Shown in pieces: positions 11,428-20,615 of a stretch of 64,000 nt of DNA; the stretch's first letter is position 1; each line of letters opens with the position of its first letter. This stretch comes from Candidatus Protistibacter heckmannii (GTDB lineage Bacteria > Pseudomonadota > Gammaproteobacteria > Burkholderiales > Burkholderiaceae), in NCBI GenBank assembly GCA_025050535.1, contig JALBVF010000004.1:62001-126000 (forward strand), written 5' to 3'. Under the pieces are notes generated by a model. The model was given only the letters and a program-made list of their open reading frames with translations, ran no database searches and had not been told where the DNA came from. The position numbers and the translations under genes were made by a program.

Positions 11428-13985
11428 GCAGCCTGCGGCGAGGCCTGGACCCCGTCGGCTCGGAGCCCGCGGTTTCCGCGGCGCGGCAGCCGCTGGTGAC
11501 GCACGCCCGTTCGCAACGGCGCGCGCGGCGCAACGGCTGGGGCGATCTGTTCTCGGGGGACAATTTCCGCTTCCTAGCGCCGCTGGTGGCCATCGCGCTC
11601 TTCGCCATCGCGATGGGCGCGGTGCTCTGGACGCTGCACACGCGCGACATCCAGCAGCAGGACGCGCTCTACCGCGACGTCGCCTGGACGCAGCAGAAGA
11701 TGCGCCTGAATCTCACCAGCAAGCAGGACCAGATGGCCTCGCTGGCGCGCGAACTCTCCTCCGGACAGCTGCAGTCCAACGCCTACCGGGCGATGGTGCA
11801 GGACATCCTGCGCGAGCATCCCGAGATCGTCATGATCAATCTGCTCGACGATGACCGCCGGCTGCGCTGGGCCCTGCCCTCGGGCTCGCCGCTGGCGATG
11901 CGCCTGCGCGAGACGCGCGACCATCCGATGGACGTCAGCGCCGGCGCGGCCTTCGTCTCGGCGCGCGAGAACCAGCGGCCCGCCTATTCCAAGCCCTTCA
12001 ACGACGACAACGGCGCTTCGCACGTCTACTACGTGGTGCCCATCGTGCATGAAGGCGAATTCATCGGCGCGCTCGGCGCGGTGTTCTCCACCAGCGAGAT
12101 CCTCAGCAACCTAATCCCCGCCGAGCTCACCGACACCTACCGCTTCTCGCTGCTTCGCCCCGACGGCGCCACGCTCGCCAGCACCACGCCCAATCCGCTG
12201 CCCGCCAGCGCCGCCTCCTTCGAAGTCACGCTCGATCCGCCCGGCAACAGCCTGGCCCTGCGCGCCACCGCCTACCCGCACGCCACCGGCCTGGTCAACC
12301 GCATGCTGCTGTGGCTCACCGGCGGCCTCTCGGTCTTTCTGATGTGGAGCCTGTGGGTGCTGTGGCGCCAGGACCGCCAGCGCCGCGCCGCACAGCAGGC
12401 CCTGCTCGACGAGATGTCCTTCCGTCGCGCGATGGAAAACTCCCTCGTGCTGGGCATGCGCGCGCTCGACATGAACGGGCGCATCACCTACGTCAACCCG
12501 GCCTTCTGCCGCATGACCGGCTGGTCCGAATCCGACCTCGTCGGCAAGACCGCGCCCTTCGTCTACTGGCCGCGCAGCGATTTCGCCGAGCTGCAGCGCT
12601 ATCTCGAACTCACGCTGATGGGCCAGGCGCCCTCCACCGGCTTTCAGATGCGCGTGCAGCGCAAGGACGGCAGCACCTTCTTCGGCCGCATGTACGTCTC
12701 GCCCCTTGTCGACAGCAACAACCGCCAGACCGGCTGGATGAGCTCGCTCGCCGACATCACTGAGCCCAAGCGCGCCCGCGAAGACCTCGCCGCCGCGCAG
12801 GAGCGCTTCACCACGGTGCTCGAATCGCTCGACGCCTGCGTGTCCGTGCTCGCGCCCGGCAACTCCGAACTGCTCTTCGCCAACCGCTACTACCGCCAGC
12901 TCTTCGGCACCACGCCCAAGGGCCACCTGGAGCTCTCGGACAGTGAATTCGATCCGGGCATCGTCGCCGATGAGCATGACGACTTCATCGACGGCTATGC
13001 CGGCCTGCCCGCCTCGGCGCTGACCCTTGTCTCCGCCGCGCGCGAAATCTATCTGCCTTCGCTGCAGAAGTGGTTCGACGTGCGCCGCCGCTATATCCAA
13101 TGGGTGGATGGCCATCTAGCGCAGGTCATCATCGCCACCGACATCAGCGCGCGCAAGTCCGCCGAGGAGATGGCCCACCGCCACGAGCAGGAACTGCAGT
13201 TCGCCAGCCGTCTCACCACCATGGGCGAAATGACCTCGTCGCTCGCGCACGAACTCAACCAGCCGCTCGCCGCCATCGCCAACTACTGCATGGGCGCGGT
13301 CGCGCGCCTCAAGAGCGGTTCGGTCGCGCCCGCCGATCTGCTGCCCATCCTCGAGAAGACCACCAACCAGGCGCAACGCGCAGGCACGATCATTTCGCGC
13401 ATCCGCGCCTTCGTGAAGCGCAGCCTGCCACAGCAGCGCGCGGTGGACCTGCACGAGATCGTCGCCGATGCCGTTGGCCTCGCCGAAATCGACGCCGGGC
13501 GCAAGCTCATCCGCATCGTCGCCGAACTCCCGCCGCGCCTGCCCAAGATCTACGTCGATCCGCTGCTCATCGAGCAGGTGCTGGTCAACCTGTTCAAGAA
13601 CGCCGCCGAGGCCATGGCGCCGACGCGCCGCGGCCACGGCACCATCCGCCTGGAAGCCGAGCTGGGCGGCGAGGAAGCCGCGGGCAATATCTGGATCAAG
13701 GTGATCGACCAGGGGCCGGGCGTGGACGAATCGCTCAAGGAGCGCCTGTTCGAACCCTTCTTCACGACCAAGACCGACGGCATGGGCATGGGCCTGAACA
13801 TCTGCCGCTCGATCATCGAATCGCACAAGGGCCGGCTCTGGGTGGAGAACAATCCGGGTGGCAAGGGCGCCACTTTCCATATACTGCTGCCCATGGACCC
13901 GGAAATCTACGCCGCCGAGGATCTCGGCGGACGGCCGCAGCCAGAATTGACGCAGACACCAACGCAGTTAAATACGCACCACTAG
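11424..13985 (+). CDS. PAS-domain sensor histidine kinase
   Basis: About 853 residues if the GTG at 11424 is used; a TTG at 11409 is an alternative. A membrane segment (FRFLAPLVAIALFAIAMGAV) is followed by a roughly 200-residue periplasmic sensor region, then a second membrane segment (LLWLTGGLSVFLMWSLWVLW). Two PAS domains follow (RITYVNPAFCRMTGW; SELLFANRYYRQLFG). The His-phosphorylation box is SLAHELNQPLAAI, and the ATPase domain has NLFKNAAEAM, DQGPGV and GMGMGLNI. The signal is unknown. It lies 16 bp before a FixJ-type regulator, and proximity to the divergent aceE operon suggests a role in carbon or redox control. Confidence 0.9.
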   Translation: MSSLRRGLDPVGSEPAVSAARQPLVTHARSQRRARRNGWGDLFSGDNFRFLAPLVAIALFAIAMGAVLWTLHTRDIQQQDALYRDVAWTQQKMRLNLTSKQDQMASLARELSSGQLQSNAYRAMVQDILREHPEIVMINLLDDDRRLRWALPSGSPLAMRLRETRDHPMDVSAGAAFVSARENQRPAYSKPFNDDNGASHVYYVVPIVHEGEFIGALGAVFSTSEILSNLIPAELTDTYRFSLLRPDGATLASTTPNPLPASAASFEVTLDPPGNSLALRATAYPHATGLVNRMLLWLTGGLSVFLMWSLWVLWRQDRQRRAAQQALLDEMSFRRAMENSLVLGMRALDMNGRITYVNPAFCRMTGWSESDLVGKTAPFVYWPRSDFAELQRYLELTLMGQAPSTGFQMRVQRKDGSTFFGRMYVSPLVDSNNRQTGWMSSLADITEPKRAREDLAAAQERFTTVLESLDACVSVLAPGNSELLFANRYYRQLFGTTPKGHLELSDSEFDPGIVADEHDDFIDGYAGLPASALTLVSAAREIYLPSLQKWFDVRRRYIQWVDGHLAQVIIATDISARKSAEEMAHRHEQELQFASRLTTMGEMTSSLAHELNQPLAAIANYCMGAVARLKSGSVAPADLLPILEKTTNQAQRAGTIISRIRAFVKRSLPQQRAVDLHEIVADAVGLAEIDAGRKLIRIVAELPPRLPKIYVDPLLIEQVLVNLFKNAAEAMAPTRRGHGTIRLEAELGGEEAAGNIWIKVIDQGPGVDESLKERLFEPFFTTKTDGMGMGLNICRSIIESHKGRLWVENNPGGKGATFHILLPMDPEIYAAEDLGGRPQPELTQTPTQLNTHH

Positions 13986-14001
13986 CACCAGGGAGTACAA
14001 C

Positions 14002-14667
14002 TTGACCACCAGCCCCGCCTACACCCCGAGCGCACCCGTGTCGAAGCAGGCGCAGGAAACCGTCTTCATCGTCGACGACGACGAGGCCGTGCGCGATTCA
14101 CTGACCTGGCTGCTGGAAGCGAACCGCTATGCCGTGCGCACCTTCTCCGGCGCGGAGCAGTTTCTGCAGGCCTTCCTCGAAGGCGGCGAACGCAACAAGG
14201 TGGCCTGCCTGATCCTCGACGTGCGCATGCCCGGCATGAACGGCCTGGAGCTGCAGGAGCGGCTGCTCGTCGAAGGTGTGAGCCTGCCCACCGTGTTCGT
14301 CACCGGCCACGGCGACGTGCCGATGGCGGTGAGCACCATGAAAAAAGGCGCGATCGACTTCATCGAGAAGCCCTTCGATGAACGCGAGCTGCGCGGCCTC
14401 GTCGAGCGCATGCTCGAAAAAGCCCGCGGGGACCATTCCGCCGATGCCCAGCGGCGCGCCGCCGAGGACCTGCTCGGTCGCCTCACCACCCGAGAGCAGC
14501 AGGTGCTGGGCCGCATCGTCGCCGGCCGCCTGAACAAGCAGATCGCCGACGACCTGGGCGTCTCCATAAAGACCGTGGAGGCGCACCGCGCCAACATCAT
14601 GGAGAAGCTCAACGTCAACACCGTGGCCGATCTGCTGCGCCTGGCCCTCTCCAGCAAACCCGCCTGA
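14002..14667 (+). CDS. FixJ/NarL-type response regulator
   Basis: The 221-residue protein has a receiver domain (VFIVDDDEAVRDSL; phospho-acceptor Asp in LILDVRMPGMNG; Thr in VTGHGD; Lys in EKPFD) and a LuxR-type HTH (LTTREQQVLGRIVAG through KTVEAHRANIMEKL). The start is a TTG at 14002 with GGGAG upstream; no better ATG exists. It is the partner of the kinase 16 bp upstream. In FixLJ-like systems the regulator activates transcription when phosphorylated. All receiver residues are present, so it appears functional. Confidence 0.92.
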   Translation: MTTSPAYTPSAPVSKQAQETVFIVDDDEAVRDSLTWLLEANRYAVRTFSGAEQFLQAFLEGGERNKVACLILDVRMPGMNGLELQERLLVEGVSLPTVFVTGHGDVPMAVSTMKKGAIDFIEKPFDERELRGLVERMLEKARGDHSADAQRRAAEDLLGRLTTREQQVLGRIVAGRLNKQIADDLGVSIKTVEAHRANIMEKLNVNTVADLLRLALSSKPA

Positions 14668-14672
14668 ACGCC

Positions 14673-14690
14673 GCGCCCCATGTGGGGCGC
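14673..14690 (+). terminator. GC-rich hairpin between convergent regulator and aqpZ
   Basis: GCGCCCCA-TG-TGGGGCGC is a perfect 8-bp stem located 6 bp after the regulator stop. It has no U tract, so termination efficiency is uncertain. Confidence 0.5.
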
Positions 14691-14700
14691 CGGAAGCCGC

Positions 14701-15366
14701 TCAGCGGCGGCTCAGCAGTTTCGCGTAGAACAGACTGCCGAGCGCCGCGCCAAGCAGCGGCGGCGCCCAGAACAACCATAGCTGCTTGAGCGCTTCGGCG
14801 CCGGCGAACAACGCCTGACTCGTGCTATGCGCCGGATTGACCGAGGTGTTGGTCACCGGGATGCTGATCAGGTGGATCAGCGTCAGCGCCAGGCCGATCG
14901 CCACGGGCGCCATGCTGGAATAGGCGTCATCGTCGGTCGCGCCGAGAATGACCACCAGGAATACCGCCGTCAGCACGCATTCGGTCAGGAAGGTCGGCAG
15001 CATGCCGTAGCCGTTGGAGGCGAAGCGGCCGACCGCGTCGCTGTGATTCATGGCGAAAATGAGATACAGCACAGCCGCCACGATGGTGCCCACCACCTGG
15101 GCCAGCCAGTAAGGCAGGATCTCGCGCGTCGGGAAACGGCGCGCGAGGGCCAGGCCCAGGGTCACCGCCGGATTCAGATGCGCGCCGGACACCGGCCCCA
15201 GCGCATACGCCATCGTCAACACCGTTAAGCCGAAGGCCAGGGGCATGCCCAGCAGACCGATGCCTCCCGCCTGCGTGTTCGCGGCGATCACCGCCGAGCC
15301 GCATCCGCACAACACCAGCCAGCCCGTACCGAAAGCCTCGGCAAGCATCCGTTTCATGAGATCCAT
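14701..15366 (-). CDS. aqpZ: aquaporin Z-like MIP channel, selectivity-filter Arg replaced by His
   Basis: The 221-residue six-TM channel aligns end to end with AqpZ. The first NPA box is GAHLNPAVT, preceded by a typical TM1-TM2, and the second is [11 protein letters not shown]. AqpZ has NPARST here; that Arg lines the ar/R constriction and helps exclude protons and larger solutes. Here the codon is CAT (14827-14829 on the plus strand), one G-to-A step from CGT. The rest of the protein looks intact, so this is either a changed-selectivity pore or an early decay step. Convergent with the FixJ-type regulator. Confidence 0.9.
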   Translation of the reverse strand: MDLMKRMLAEAFGTGWLVLCGCGSAVIAANTQAGGIGLLGMPLAFGLTVLTMAYALGPVSGAHLNPAVTLGLALARRFPTREILPYWLAQVVGTIVAAVLYLIFAMNHSDAVGRFASNGYGMLPTFLTECVLTAVFLVVILGATDDDAYSSMAPVAIGLALTLIHLISIPVTNTSVNPAHSTSQALFAGAEALKQLWLFWAPPLLGAALGSLFYAKLLSRR

Positions 15367-15546
15367 TCTTTTCCTTTCCGTGATGGCAAGTCTGCAAAAT
15401 TAATTCGGACATCCCTGCCACTTCAATCCAATTCCAGCGGGAAACTATGTTGAATGATTAACTCACATATAAATTTTTCTATAGTTTTCAATTTCCACTG
15501 GATGCAAAGACCGCACAAGATGGAAAGACGCGGATCGAAGGCATCC

Positions 15547-15552
15547 TATAAT
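15547..15552 (+). promoter_or_regulatory. -10 box of folD promoter
   Basis: TATAAT lies 38 bp upstream of the folD ATG. The -35 is not obvious. AAGGA precedes the ATG at normal spacing. Confidence 0.5.
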
Positions 15553-15590
15553 TCGCTTTCTGCACACTCAGCAATAAAAGGAATCGCTTG

Positions 15591-16457
15591 ATGCCTGCGA
15601 AGCTCCTGGACGGCACCGCCCTCTCCCAACAGATCCGCGGCGAACTCGCCGGACGCGTCTCCTCCCTCAAGGCCAAGGGCGTGACGCCGGGCCTCGCGGT
15701 GATCCTAGTGGGCGAGGATCCCGCCAGCCAGGTCTACGTGCGCAACAAGGTCAAGGCCTGCGAGGTGGCGGGCATGCATTCGGTGCTCGAGCTCTATCCG
15801 GCCACGCTGACCGAGGCCGAACTGCTCGCGCGCGTGCAGGCCCTGAACGCCGACCCCGCCATCCACGGCATCCTTGTGCAGCTGCCCCTGCCCAAGCATA
15901 TCGACAGCCATCCGGTCATCGAATCGATCGCGCCCGAGAAGGACGTCGACGGCTTTCACGTCGCCAACGCCGGCGCGCTGATGACCGGCCGCCCGCTCTT
16001 CCGCCCCTGCACGCCCTACGGCTGCATGAAGATGCTGGAAGCGGCCGGCGCGCCCATCCGCGGCGCCAACGCCGTGGTGGTCGGCGCGTCGAACATCGTC
16101 GGCAAGCCCATGGCGCTGCTGCTGCTTGCCGCTGGCGCCACGGTGACCATCTGCAACAGCAAGACTCGCGACCTCGCCGCCCACACCCGCAATGCCGACA
16201 TCCTGGTCGCCGCCGTGGGCCGCCCGCGCATGCTCACCGCCGAAATGATCAAGCCCGGCGCGGCCGTGGTCGACGTCGGCATGAACCGCGTCCCCGAAGG
16301 CCAGCCCAACGCCGGCAAGCTCTGCGGCGACGTCGATTTCGCCGGCGCCAGCCAGGTCGCTGGCTGGATCAGCCCTGTGCCCGGCGGCGTCGGCCCGATG
16401 ACCATCACCATGCTGCTGGTCAACACGGTTGAATCCACCGAAAGAAGCGCCAGATGA
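15591..16457 (+). CDS. folD: bifunctional methylene-THF dehydrogenase / methenyl-THF cyclohydrolase
   Basis: The 288-residue enzyme interconverts 5,10-methylene-THF and 10-formyl-THF with NADP in the cytoplasm. Visible motifs are [10 protein letters not shown] (catalytic Lys region), [10 protein letters not shown], the Rossmann segment [16 protein letters not shown], and the C-terminal [15 protein letters not shown] chose the ATG at 15591 rather than the overlapping TTG at 15588. The gene is followed by prlC on the same strand after 163 bp in which I see no further feature. Intact. Confidence 0.96.
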   Translation: MPAKLLDGTALSQQIRGELAGRVSSLKAKGVTPGLAVILVGEDPASQVYVRNKVKACEVAGMHSVLELYPATLTEAELLARVQALNADPAIHGILVQLPLPKHIDSHPVIESIAPEKDVDGFHVANAGALMTGRPLFRPCTPYGCMKMLEAAGAPIRGANAVVVGASNIVGKPMALLLLAAGATVTICNSKTRDLAAHTRNADILVAAVGRPRMLTAEMIKPGAAVVDVGMNRVPEGQPNAGKLCGDVDFAGASQVAGWISPVPGGVGPMTITMLLVNTVESTERSAR

Positions 16458-16620
16458 ACAGACATGGCGCGCCCGCGAAGCGCGCCGTTGCCCACCGCAA
16501 CCCCGCGGCGTTAAGCTGACAGCACATCGGCCGACCGCTGCAGTCGAGCGTCCGAGCCGGCCACGCCCAAGGCCAGAACCAAGCTGTCCGCCCGCACCCA
16601 CCTCGCACTGAGAGAACCGC

Positions 16621-18771
16621 ATGTCCGCCACACCCGCTTCCACCGACAACCCCCTGCTCGACTTCTCTGGCCTGCCGCGCTTCCAGGACGTGCGCCCCGA
16701 GCACATCGAGCCGGCCCTGGACGCGCTGCTCGACGCCGCCCGCGCGGCGGTCGCCAAGGCTGAGGACCCTGCAACGCCCGCCACCTGGGACGCCGTTGCG
16801 CAGGCCATGGAAGATGCCACCGAGCCGCTGTTCCGCGCCTGGAGCGTCGTCGGCCATCTCAGCGCCGTGGCCGACACGCCGGCGCTGCGCGAGGCCCATG
16901 CCCGAAAACTGCCGCGCATGACCGATTTCTCCTCCTCGCTGGGCCAGAACCTGGCACTGTTCAAGAAATACAAGGCCATCGCCGAAGGCCCCGAATTCGC
17001 TTCGCTCTCCCCCGCGCGCCGCAAGGTGCTCGAGAACAGCCTGCGCGACTTCCGCCTTGGCGGCGCCGAACTGCCCGACGCCGAGAAGCCGCGCTTCGCC
17101 AAGGTCCAGGAAGAGCAGGCCCGGCTGTCCAAGGAATTCTCCGACCACGTGCTCGACGCCACCAACGCCTACGGCCTCTACGTGACCGACGCCGCCGAAT
17201 TCGCCGGCCTGCCGCAGGACGTGATCGACGCCGCGCGCGAGGCCGCTCGCAAGGACAAGCCCGAGGCGGCCGAGCCGGGCTGGAAATTCACCCTGCACTT
17301 CCCCTCCTACTTTCCCGTGCTGCAATACGCCGAGCGCCGCGCACTGCGCGAAACGCTCTACCGCGCCAGCGCCACCCGCGCCTCCGAACTCGGCCCGCAA
17401 TATGGCCAAGGCAAGGTCGAATGGGATAACACGCAGAACATCGTCGAGCAGCTGCGCCTGCGCCTCGAAGAGGCGCGCACCCTCGGCTATCCGAACTACG
17501 CTGAACTCTCGCTGGTGCCCAAGATGGCCCGCTCCGCGCGCGAAGTTGTGGACTTCCTCGGCGAGATGGCCAGCCGCGCCCGCCCCTTCGCCGAGAAGGA
17601 CTGGGTCGAACTTCAGTCCTTCGCCAAGGACATGCTGGGCATCGCCGAACTGCAGCCTTGGGACATCGCCTACGCCTCCGAAAAACTGCGCGAGGCCAGC
17701 TACGCCTTCTCCGAGGACGAGCTGCGCCAGTACTTCCCCGAGACCAAGGTGCTGCCCGGCCTCTTCCACGTCATCGAAAAGCTCTTCTCCGTGCGCATCT
17801 TCCAGGAGCCCGCGCAGACCTGGCATCCGGACGTGAAATTCTTCCGCGTGGAAACGCTGCAGGGCGGCCTGCTCGCGCAGTTCTACCTCGACCTCTACGC
17901 GCGCGAAGGCAAGCGCGGCGGCGCCTGGATGGACGACGCCCGCGGCCGTAAGCGCCTGCACCCAGCTCACGGCCAGGCCGTGCAGACGCCGGTGGCCTAC
18001 CTCGTGTGCAACTTCCCCGCGCCCGTGGGCGGCCGGCCCGCGCTGCTCACGCACGACGACGTCATCACCCTCTTCCACGAATTCGGTCACGGCCTGCACC
18101 ACATGCTCACCGAAGTCGACGAACTCGGCGTCTCCGGCATCTCCGGCGTGGAATGGGACGCGGTCGAGCTGCCCAGCCAGTTCATGGAGAACTTCTGCTG
18201 GGAATGGGACGTTCTGCAAGGCATGACCGCGCACGCCGACACCGGCGAGCCGCTGCCGCGCGCGCTCTTCGAGCGTATGCTCGCCGCCAAGAACTTCCAG
18301 AACGGTCTGGGCACGCTGCGCCAAGTGGTCTTCTCGCTGTTCGATCTGCAGCTGCACGCCGACTTCGATCCCGCACCAGAGGAAGGTCCGGGCGAAGCCA
18401 GCCGCGTGCTCGCGCTCTCGCGCGAGATCAATGCGCGAATCCACGTCGTGCCGCAGGTCGCCTTCTCGCGCTGGCCGCACACCTTCAGCCACATCTTCGC
18501 GGGCGGCTACGCGGCCGGCTACTACAGCTATAAATGGGCCGAAGTGCTCTCCGCCGACGCCTACGCCGCCTTCGAGGAAGCCGCCGAGACCGCCGGCACC
18601 GTGCTCGACGCCGACACCGGCTCGCGCTACCTGCGCGAGATCCTGCAAAGCGGCGGCAGCCGTCCCATGCTCGAATCCTTCCGCGCCTTCCGCGGCCGCG
18701 ATCCGAGCATCCACGCCCTGCTGCGCCACGGCGGACTCAGTGCGGCCCCCGCACCCGCGCCGGCCGTCTGA
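16621..18771 (+). CDS. prlC: oligopeptidase A, M3 family zinc metallopeptidase
   Basis: The 716-residue protein has the thermolysin-like zinc motif HEFGHGLHH and the downstream ligand segment SGVEWDAVELPSQFMENF, which is diagnostic of M3A peptidases. PrlC/OpdA is a cytoplasmic enzyme that degrades peptides of up to about 20 residues, including cleaved signal peptides. The length matches the family. An Ala/Pro tail (APAPAPAV) ends the protein. No lesions are visible. Confidence 0.95.
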   Translation: MSATPASTDNPLLDFSGLPRFQDVRPEHIEPALDALLDAARAAVAKAEDPATPATWDAVAQAMEDATEPLFRAWSVVGHLSAVADTPALREAHARKLPRMTDFSSSLGQNLALFKKYKAIAEGPEFASLSPARRKVLENSLRDFRLGGAELPDAEKPRFAKVQEEQARLSKEFSDHVLDATNAYGLYVTDAAEFAGLPQDVIDAAREAARKDKPEAAEPGWKFTLHFPSYFPVLQYAERRALRETLYRASATRASELGPQYGQGKVEWDNTQNIVEQLRLRLEEARTLGYPNYAELSLVPKMARSAREVVDFLGEMASRARPFAEKDWVELQSFAKDMLGIAELQPWDIAYASEKLREASYAFSEDELRQYFPETKVLPGLFHVIEKLFSVRIFQEPAQTWHPDVKFFRVETLQGGLLAQFYLDLYAREGKRGGAWMDDARGRKRLHPAHGQAVQTPVAYLVCNFPAPVGGRPALLTHDDVITLFHEFGHGLHHMLTEVDELGVSGISGVEWDAVELPSQFMENFCWEWDVLQGMTAHADTGEPLPRALFERMLAAKNFQNGLGTLRQVVFSLFDLQLHADFDPAPEEGPGEASRVLALSREINARIHVVPQVAFSRWPHTFSHIFAGGYAAGYYSYKWAEVLSADAYAAFEEAAETAGTVLDADTGSRYLREILQSGGSRPMLESFRAFRGRDPSIHALLRHGGLSAAPAPAPAV

Positions 18772-19092
18772 TTTTCGGCAAGCGCCGCGAGAAAATGTAA
18801 ATAATTGTGATTATTTAAACCGGTAGGCGCTTTTCCGCGATTATCTTTCAGGCCGCTCGCATATACCGCGGAGGCGCACGGTCGTGCTTCCGCGGTCTTT
18901 CCCCGAGCTTTTCGCCCTGATTTCCCGGCAATTTTCGGATCCCATGCCCGGGAATCCCCCTTTCATAGCCCCTGATATTCAGACAAGTTACTAAAAAGAT
19001 TAATTTTATTTGCCGGGCTGCTGTATTATCCGCCGATACTGGATCACTGTTGTCTGTATTATGTCTCATCGTCACAGTGTAGATGATGGGAA
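18772..19092. other. intergenic region between prlC and H-NS gene
   Basis: 321 bp. It starts with an imperfect hairpin that probably terminates prlC and becomes AT-rich after 18960, as expected for an H-NS promoter region. TATTAT hexamers occur near 19023 and 19057, but no convincing -35 partner is seen. Confidence 0.5.
18865..18900 (+). terminator. probable terminator of prlC
   Basis: ACCGCGGA and TTCCGCGGT form the outer stem around an imperfect GCAC/GTGC inner stem, followed by CTTTCC. The U tract is short. Confidence 0.45.
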
Positions 19093-19395
19093 ATGATGGA
19101 AAAATACGAGGAATTGCTTCGCAAGAAGGCCGATATTGAGGCCAAGCTCGAAGAAGCGCGCGCCCGCGAAATCGCCGACACCAAGGTCACGGTCAAGGTC
19201 AAAGACCTGATTTCGCCGTTCAACCTGAAACCCCAGGATTTCTTCGGCACCAAGGCGGTGCGCCGCGTGGGCAAGTCCGGCGGCAAGGTGGAGCCCAAGT
19301 TCCGAAATCCCGCCACCAGCGAGACCTGGGCCGGCCGCTGCAAGGCGCCCCGCTGGATTCAGGATCAGGACCGCACCAAGTTTTTGATTAAATAA
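19093..19395 (+). CDS. H-NS family nucleoid-structuring protein
   Basis: The 100-residue protein has an N-terminal coiled-coil oligomerisation segment (about residues 3-30) and a C-terminal DNA-binding domain with KFRNPATSETWAGRCKAPRWI. H-NS proteins silence AT-rich, often horizontally acquired, DNA. The usual minor-groove loop is Gly-Arg-Gly-(Lys/Arg); here residue 83 is Cys (TGC), a likely GGC to TGC change. The coding frame is otherwise complete. Two adjacent ATG codons (19093, 19096) could start it. It is monocistronic, with a strong terminator downstream. Confidence 0.9.
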   Translation: MMEKYEELLRKKADIEAKLEEARAREIADTKVTVKVKDLISPFNLKPQDFFGTKAVRRVGKSGGKVEPKFRNPATSETWAGRCKAPRWIQDQDRTKFLIK

Positions 19396-19430
19396 AGAAA
19401 ACAACCACGGGGTTTCCCAGCGGAAACCGG

Positions 19431-19460
19431 AAAAAATGGGTGCCAGGCGCCCATTTTTTA
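19431..19460 (+). terminator. rho-independent terminator after H-NS gene
   Basis: AAAAAATGGG and CCCATTTTTT form the outer stem, with a GCC/GGC-type inner stem and a short loop, and the 3' arm ends in a T run. A smaller hairpin (GGTTTC/GGAAACC) precedes it at about 19410-19428. Confidence 0.88.
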
Positions 19461-19672
19461 TCTCTGTTACACGGTATTTCTGCTTGGTTTACGATTTTTA
19501 CAAGTAACTGGATTTACTGCCTGAGCTGTGTTTTGTTGAATAAACCTCAAAACAAGAAAATCGGTAATTTAAATCGAGTGCCTTCGCATATAGGCGTTAA
19601 ATTAAGTTCCATTTAACAAATCCAAATTATCAATAATAACCAAGACCTCTCGAGCGTCGCGCTGGAAACCAC

Positions 19673-20473
19673 GTGAATATTGCCACCTGGAACGTCAATT
19701 CCCTCGGCGTGCGCCTGCCTCAGGTATTGCGCTGGCTCTCCGCCGCCGCCGAAAAAGCGCAGCCGGTCGATATCCTCTGTCTGCAGGAATTAAAGCTCAC
19801 CGACGACAAATTCCCCGCCGCCGCGCTCGAGGAAGCCGGTTACAGCTGCCTCTATTCCGGCCAGAAAACCTATAACGGCGTCGCCATTCTCTGGCACCGC
19901 GCGGCCTTCGCCGAAACGCCCACCGATGTGATCCGCGATATCCCCGGATTTGCCGACGAGCAGCGGCGGATTATCGCGGCCACCTTTCCGGGCGGCCTGC
20001 GCGTGGTTTGCGGCTATTTTCCAAACGGCCAGATGCCGGGCACCGACAAATTCTCCTACAAACTCAGATGGATGACCGCCCTGCAGGGCTGGCTCGATGA
20101 AGAGATGCGCCGGCATCCGGATCTCGTGCTGCTGGGCGACTTCAATATCGCGCCCGAAGACCGCGACGTGCACGACCCGGCCAAATGGATCGGACAGAAC
20201 CTCGTCTCGCCCGAGGAGCGCGGTGCGCTCGCCGGCCTGCTAGGCCTGGGCCTGCACGACGCCTTCCGCAAGTTTCCGCAGGCGGACAAGCTCTTCAGCT
20301 GGTGGGACTACCGGATGATGGGTTTCCGGCGCAACGCCGGCCTGCGCATCGACCTGATCCTGCTCTCCGCCGGCCTGCTCGGCCGCTGCACGGCCTGCGT
20401 GATCGACAAGGAGCCGCGCGGCTGGGAACAGCCCACCGACCATGCGCCGGTGACCGCGACGCTCGACCTGTAA
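19673..20473 (+). CDS. xth: exodeoxyribonuclease III, AP endonuclease family
   Basis: The 266-residue enzyme nicks DNA at abasic sites and removes 3'-blocking groups during base excision repair. Family motifs are in order: NIATWNVNSLGVRLP, ILCLQELKLTDDKFP (metal-binding Glu), GYFPNGQ, LGDFNIAPEDRDVHDP, RIDLILLS and PTDHAPV (catalytic Asp/His). The start is GTG at 19673; no ATG is better placed. Intact. An AT-rich stretch (19461-19672) precedes it with no clear promoter call. Confidence 0.95.
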   Translation: MNIATWNVNSLGVRLPQVLRWLSAAAEKAQPVDILCLQELKLTDDKFPAAALEEAGYSCLYSGQKTYNGVAILWHRAAFAETPTDVIRDIPGFADEQRRIIAATFPGGLRVVCGYFPNGQMPGTDKFSYKLRWMTALQGWLDEEMRRHPDLVLLGDFNIAPEDRDVHDPAKWIGQNLVSPEERGALAGLLGLGLHDAFRKFPQADKLFSWWDYRMMGFRRNAGLRIDLILLSAGLLGRCTACVIDKEPRGWEQPTDHAPVTATLDL

Positions 20474-20615
20474 TAACTCGAACCAGGATAAAAAGCCTGT
20501 CTGCATCGCTGCGGCGGGCTGTGACGGGGACGTGGAGGATCGGCCGCCTTGCTGCGCAGGCCATCCTGTCTGGCTGCCCTGTCGGCCCGCCTTCGTGCTG
20601 GCTCGCCGGGCGCGC

